A stretch of DNA of 64,000 bases. It comes from Rhizobium laguerreae (GTDB lineage: Bacteria; Pseudomonadota; Alphaproteobacteria; Rhizobiales; Rhizobiaceae). A program made the translations under genes and the position numbers. The stretch's first letter is position 1. Each line of letters opens with the position of its first letter. Shown here in pieces: positions 60,387 through 64,000 of the stretch. The stretch lies in contig NZ_MRDM01000010.1 in NCBI RefSeq assembly GCF_002008165.1, positions 554,541 through 618,540 on the forward strand, written 5' to 3'. The notes under the pieces were generated by a model. It did not search any database. It saw only the letters and a list, made by a program, of their open reading frames with translations, and was not told the origin of the DNA.

Positions 60387-62183
60387 ATGCCAGTCTACAA
60401 GGCCCCGATGAACGATACGCTTTTCGTCCTGAACGACGTGCTAGGTCTCGAGCGCTACAATAATCTGCCGGGTTTTGCCGACGCGACCCCCGATATGATC
60501 GAAGCGATCCTCGGCGAGGCCGGGAGGGTTGCCGAGGAAGCTCTTTTTCCGCTGAATTATTCCGGCGACCAGGAAGGCTGCACGCGTCACGACGATGCCA
60601 GCGTCTCGACGCCGAAGGGCTTCAAGGAGGCCTATAAAGCCTATCGCGAAGGCGGCTGGATCGGCCTTGCGGTGCCGGAGGAATTCGGCGGGCAGGGGCT
60701 TCCCTATACGCTGCACACCGCCGTCGGCGAATATACCTCGGCTGCCAACATGTCGCTGATGATGTATCCGGGCCTGACGCAGGGCGCGATCGCGGCACTC
60801 CTCGTCCACGGCTCCGATGAACAGAAGGCCACCTATCTGCCGAAGATGGTGGACGGCACGTGGTCCGGCACCATGAACCTGACCGAGCCGCATTGCGGCA
60901 CCGATCTCGGCATGCTGCGCACCAAGGCGGTGCCGCAGGCCGACGGCAGCTACAAAATCTCCGGCCAGAAGATCTTCATCTCCGCCGGCGAGCACGACCT
61001 GACCGATAATATCATTCATCTGGTGCTGGCCCGCATCGAGGGTGCGCCCGAGGGCACCAAGGGCATCTCGCTCTTCATCGTTCCGAAATTTCTCGTCGGC
61101 AAGGACGGCGTGCTCGGCGCCCGCAACACTGTCTCCTGCGGCGCCATCGAGCACAAGATGGGCATCCACGCCAACGCCACCTGCGTGATGAATTACGACG
61201 AGGCGACCGGCTTCCTGATCGGCGCCGAAAACCGCGGCCTCAACGCCATGTTCGTTATGATGAACGAGGCGCGCCTGATGGTCGGCCTGCAGGGCATCGC
61301 CATTTCCGAGATCGCCTATCAGAACGCCGCCAGCTACGCCCGAGACCGCATCCAGGGCCGCTCGCTGTCCGGCCCCAAGGCACCGGACAAGAAGGCCGAT
61401 CCGATCATCGTCCATCCGGATATTCGCCGTACGCTGATGACCATCCGTGCTTTCAACGAGGCCGGCCGCGCCTTCCTGCTCTGGACCGCGCTCAAGTCCG
61501 ACATCGCCCACCGCGCTAGCGACGACAAGGAGCGCCAGACGGCCGACGATATTCTCGGCCTCGTCACCCCGATCCTCAAGGGCGTGATGACCGACAAAGG
61601 CTTCGATCATGCCGTCATGGCCCAGCAGGTCTTCGGCGGCCACGGTTATATCGAAGAACACGGCATGAGCCAGTATGTGCGCGATGCCCGCATCGCCATG
61701 ATCTATGAGGGCGCCAACGGCATTCAGGCGCTCGATCTCGTCGGCCGCAAGCTCGCCTTGAACGGTGGCCGTGCCGCCATGGCCCTCTTCAAGGAGATCG
61801 GTGATTTCTGCGAGGAGAACCGCAGCAACGAAAAGCTCTCCTTCTTCACCAAGCATCTCAAGAAGGGCTTGAACGACGTCCAGGGCGCGACCATCTGGTT
61901 CATGCAGAACGCCATGGCCAAACCCGATAATGCCGGCGCCGGCTCGACCGACTACATGCACCTCTTCGGCCTCGTCATTCTCGGCTATATGTGGGCGAAG
62001 ATGGCCAAAGCCGCCGAGGATGGCCTTGCATCCGGCGATGCGGCTCGCGAGGATTACCTGAAGAACAAGCTGGTCACCGCCCGCTTCTTCATGGAACGCC
62101 TCATGCCGGAAACCGCGCTTCGCAAGGCCCGCATCGAGGCTGGCGCCGACACGATGATGGAACTGGCCGCCGAAGCGTTTTGA
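60387..62183 (+). CDS. acyl-CoA dehydrogenase (long, FadE-like)
   Basis: FAD enzyme that introduces the alpha-beta double bond in acyl-CoA during beta-oxidation. The 598-residue length, an N-terminal extension and an extra C-terminal helical domain mark the long bacterial type. GGWIGLAVPEEFGGQGLP, MNLTEPHCGTDLGMLRTKA, and QQVFGGHGYIEEHGMSQYVRDARIAMIYEGANGIQALDL are the conserved FAD and substrate blocks. GGAGG lies upstream of the ATG. First gene of the operon with thiolase, cupin and FadJ/FadB-type genes. Confidence 0.92.
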   Translation: MPVYKAPMNDTLFVLNDVLGLERYNNLPGFADATPDMIEAILGEAGRVAEEALFPLNYSGDQEGCTRHDDASVSTPKGFKEAYKAYREGGWIGLAVPEEFGGQGLPYTLHTAVGEYTSAANMSLMMYPGLTQGAIAALLVHGSDEQKATYLPKMVDGTWSGTMNLTEPHCGTDLGMLRTKAVPQADGSYKISGQKIFISAGEHDLTDNIIHLVLARIEGAPEGTKGISLFIVPKFLVGKDGVLGARNTVSCGAIEHKMGIHANATCVMNYDEATGFLIGAENRGLNAMFVMMNEARLMVGLQGIAISEIAYQNAASYARDRIQGRSLSGPKAPDKKADPIIVHPDIRRTLMTIRAFNEAGRAFLLWTALKSDIAHRASDDKERQTADDILGLVTPILKGVMTDKGFDHAVMAQQVFGGHGYIEEHGMSQYVRDARIAMIYEGANGIQALDLVGRKLALNGGRAAMALFKEIGDFCEENRSNEKLSFFTKHLKKGLNDVQGATIWFMQNAMAKPDNAGAGSTDYMHLFGLVILGYMWAKMAKAAEDGLASGDAAREDYLKNKLVTARFFMERLMPETALRKARIEAGADTMMELAAEAF

Positions 62184-62189
62184 GCCGGT

Positions 62190-62224
62190 TCTCCCTCCCC
62201 CTTGTGGGGAGGGCTGGGGAGGGG
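62190..62224. repeat. short palindromic repeat between the dehydrogenase and thiolase genes
   Basis: CTCCCTCCCCCTTGTGGGGAGG followed by CTGGGGAGGGG, a GC-rich self-complementary RIME-like fragment inside the operon. It may shape mRNA stability between the two genes. Confidence 0.45.
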
Positions 62225-62283
62225 TCTTATCTCCTCCTTCCAAGAGTTCAGGCAAGATAGATTGCCGTCAGGGAGATGAGACG

Positions 62284-63492
62284 ATGACCGAGGTTTTCAT
62301 TTACGACCACGTGCGTACGCCGCGCGGCCGCGGCAAGAAGGACGGCGCCCTGCATGAGGTGCCCTCCGTCCGCCTTGCGGCAAAGACGCTGGAGGCAATC
62401 CGCGACCGCAATGGGCTCGATACGGGAACGGTCGACGACATCATCATGGGCTGCGTCGATCCGGTCATGGATGCCGGCGCCGTCATCCCCAAGGCCGCCG
62501 CCTTCGAAGCCGGTTACTCCACGAAGGCGCCTGGCATGCAGATTTCCCGCTTCTGCGCCTCCGGCCTCGATGCCGTCAATTTCGGTGCCGGCAAGATCGC
62601 CCAAGGGGCCGACGATATCGTCATCGCCGGCGGCGTCGAAAGCATGTCGCGCGTTGGCCTCGGCATGTCCGGCGGCGCCTGGTTCATGGACCCGTCGGTA
62701 AATTTCCCGGCCTATTTCATGCCGCAGGGTGTCTCGGCTGACCTGATCGCCACCAAATACGGCTTCAGCAGAACCGATGTCGATGCCTACGCGGTCGAGA
62801 GCCAGATGCGCGCCGCCCAGGCCTGGGAAAAGGGCTGGTTCGACAAGTCGGTCATCCCGGTCAAGGACCAGAACGGCCTGACGATCCTGGCAAAGGATGA
62901 GCATATGCGTCCCGGCACGGATATGCAGGCGCTCGCCTCCCTCAATCCGTCCTTCCAGATGCCCGGCGAGATGGGCGGCTTCGAGGCCGTCGGCATCCAG
63001 GCCCATCCTGAAATCGAGCGCATCAACTATGTCCACCATGCCGGCAATTCCTCCGGCATCGTCGATGGCGCCAGCGTCGTCCTGCTCGGCTCCAAAGCCG
63101 GCGGTGAGAGCATGGGCAAAAAGCCGCGCGCCCGCATCAGGGCTTTCGCCAATATCGGCTCCGATCCGGCCCTGATGCTGACCGGGCCTGTCGACGTCAC
63201 CGAGAAACTGTTGAAACGATCAGGCATGAGCCTTGCCGACATCGATCTCTTCGAACTCAACGAGGCCTTCGCTGCCGTGGTGCTGCGCTACATGCAGGCC
63301 TTCGACATCGACCATGACAGGATCAACGTCAATGGCGGCGCCATCGCCATGGGCCATCCGCTCGGCGCCACCGGCGCGATGATCCTCGGCACGGTGCTGG
63401 ACGAACTTGAACGCCGCGACCTCAACACCGCGCTGGTGACGCTCTGCATCGGCGCAGGCATGGGCACGGCAACGGTTATCGAGAGGGTCTGA
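62284..63492 (+). CDS. acetyl-CoA C-acyltransferase (thiolase, FadA-like)
   Basis: Last step of beta-oxidation: thiolytic release of acetyl-CoA. The 402-residue protein has the acylated cysteine in [15 protein letters not shown], the C-terminal histidine in [14 protein letters not shown] and the second cysteine in [21 protein letters not shown] precedes the ATG. It follows the acyl-CoA dehydrogenase gene after 100 bases and precedes the cupin gene by two bases. Confidence 0.93.
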   Translation: MTEVFIYDHVRTPRGRGKKDGALHEVPSVRLAAKTLEAIRDRNGLDTGTVDDIIMGCVDPVMDAGAVIPKAAAFEAGYSTKAPGMQISRFCASGLDAVNFGAGKIAQGADDIVIAGGVESMSRVGLGMSGGAWFMDPSVNFPAYFMPQGVSADLIATKYGFSRTDVDAYAVESQMRAAQAWEKGWFDKSVIPVKDQNGLTILAKDEHMRPGTDMQALASLNPSFQMPGEMGGFEAVGIQAHPEIERINYVHHAGNSSGIVDGASVVLLGSKAGGESMGKKPRARIRAFANIGSDPALMLTGPVDVTEKLLKRSGMSLADIDLFELNEAFAAVVLRYMQAFDIDHDRINVNGGAIAMGHPLGATGAMILGTVLDELERRDLNTALVTLCIGAGMGTATVIERV

Positions 63493-63494
63493 CG

Positions 63495-63878
63495 ATGGGC
63501 TTCAACACCGGTACGATCGAAACCGAATATGCCGAGGTCACCGAGCACTGGTCGCCCCGCGTCATCGCCGATCTCAACGGCCAGAGCGTCAAGCTCGCCA
63601 AGGTCCAAGGCCAGCTCGCCTGGCATTCGCACCGCGACGAGGACGAGCTTTTCCTCATCTGGAAGGGCGCGCTGACCATCGAATATCGCGACCGGCCGCA
63701 TGTGCATCTCAAGGCGGGCGATTTTCATGTCGTGCCGAGGGGTGTCGAGCATAATCCGGTTGCCGAGGAGGAATGCTGGATCGTGCTTTCCGAGCCGTCG
63801 CAGACCAAGCATACCGGCGATGTCGTCACCGAAAAGACGAAGACCTTAGACGCGCAGCGCAGCCATTTGCCGGCCTGA
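63495..63878 (+). CDS. cupin-domain protein in the beta-oxidation operon
   Basis: A 127-residue single-domain cupin: [22 protein letters not shown] and [22 protein letters not shown] supply the two cupin motifs with the metal-binding H, H, E and H positions. It lies between thiolase and FadJ/FadB-type genes with spacings of 2 and 16 bases, so it is surely co-expressed. Its task in fatty-acid catabolism is unknown; it may be a small isomerase- or sensor-like protein. Confidence 0.88.
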   Translation: MGFNTGTIETEYAEVTEHWSPRVIADLNGQSVKLAKVQGQLAWHSHRDEDELFLIWKGALTIEYRDRPHVHLKAGDFHVVPRGVEHNPVAEEECWIVLSEPSQTKHTGDVVTEKTKTLDAQRSHLPA

Positions 63879-63894
63879 TCGGGGAGGAAACCCA

Positions 63895-64000
63895 ATGACC
63901 TACACCAATTTCACGCTCGAAACCGACGCCGACGGCATCGCTCTCGTCACCTGGGACATGCCCGGCAAATCGATGAACGTCTTCACCGCGGAGGTGATGG
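63895..64000 (+). CDS. 3-hydroxyacyl-CoA dehydrogenase/enoyl-CoA hydratase (FadJ/FadB-like), 5' part
   Basis: Only the first 35 residues are in the window: MTYTNFTLETDADGIALVTW and GKSMNVFTAEVM. This is the start of the enoyl-CoA hydratase domain of multifunctional FadB/FadJ proteins. GGGGAGGAAA precedes the ATG. The operon order (dehydrogenase, thiolase, cupin, FadJ) supports the call. Confidence 0.75.
   Translation, partial: MTYTNFTLETDADGIALVTWDMPGKSMNVFTAEVM

Overview
The window looks like chromosomal DNA of a fast-growing rhizobium, most likely the Rhizobium leguminosarum/etli group. The base composition is about 60% GC with strongly GC-biased third codon positions. Marker genes include gcrA with CcrM-type GANTC sites, podJ, a SAM-II riboswitch in front of metZ, a phoR-pstSCAB-phoU-phoB cluster and rhizobial palindromic intergenic repeats. 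No rRNA, CRISPR array, intact insertion sequence or integrase was seen. Gene names rest on sequence motifs and family knowledge; no database search was possible.

Layout. 0-4.4 kb: end of a methyltransferase gene, a DHA2-type drug exporter, small hypothetical proteins and a PIN-like toxin/DUF433 antitoxin pair. 4.7-8.3 kb: tRNA-Thr(CGU), a nitronate monooxygenase with a striking palindrome at its start, a membrane protein and polyphosphate kinase 2. 8.4-16.4 kb: the phosphate regulon, phoR followed by a Pho box and pstS-pstC-pstA-pstB-phoU-phoB. 16.4-24.5 kb: gcrA, argD-argF-hslO, apaG, metZ under a SAM-II riboswitch with terminator, a dCTP deaminase and tRNA-Gly(CCC).

24.5-31.8 kb: a polysaccharide locus, the most interesting part of the window. 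A five-gene operon on the minus strand encodes a UDP-glucuronate decarboxylase (UDP-xylose synthase), a GalE/Uxe-type 4-epimerase, a membrane cellulose-synthase-like glycosyltransferase, a GH26-like secreted hydrolase and a DUF995 protein. A divergent AraC-family regulator faces it. The gene content matches the Sinorhizobium meliloti uxs1-uxe cluster controlled by the c-di-GMP receptor CuxR. The locus is bounded by tRNA-Gly and an exact 18-base copy of that tRNA's 3' end at 31805-31822, so it looks like a small tRNA-targeted island that has lost, or never carried, its integrase.

31.8-47.3 kb: mostly housekeeping and accessory genes: a lipoprotein, a VOC protein, a chemoreceptor with a C-terminal xWxxF tail, a solute-binding protein, TerB-like and nuclease-like proteins, an S24 repressor-like protein, an orphan NarL-type regulator, DUF952-pyrD, a MATE exporter, a CAP-domain protein, a TPR-methyltransferase, two YitT paralogues and an Rrf2/AhpD-like pair with a perfect 9-5-9 palindrome. 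47.4-54.2 kb: the Lhr-like helicase/PdeM pair, a lytic transglycosylase, a RibD-type reductase and a TIGR02186-TauE pair. 54.5-58.3 kb: the large polarity protein PodJ. 58.3-60.3 kb is gene-poor and looks partly decayed, with an SDR protein and gene remnants. 60.3 kb to the end: a fatty-acid oxidation operon (acyl-CoA dehydrogenase, thiolase, cupin, start of fadJ/fadB). Its promoter carries the same palindrome as the nitronate monooxygenase gene 54 kb away, which suggests a shared regulator.
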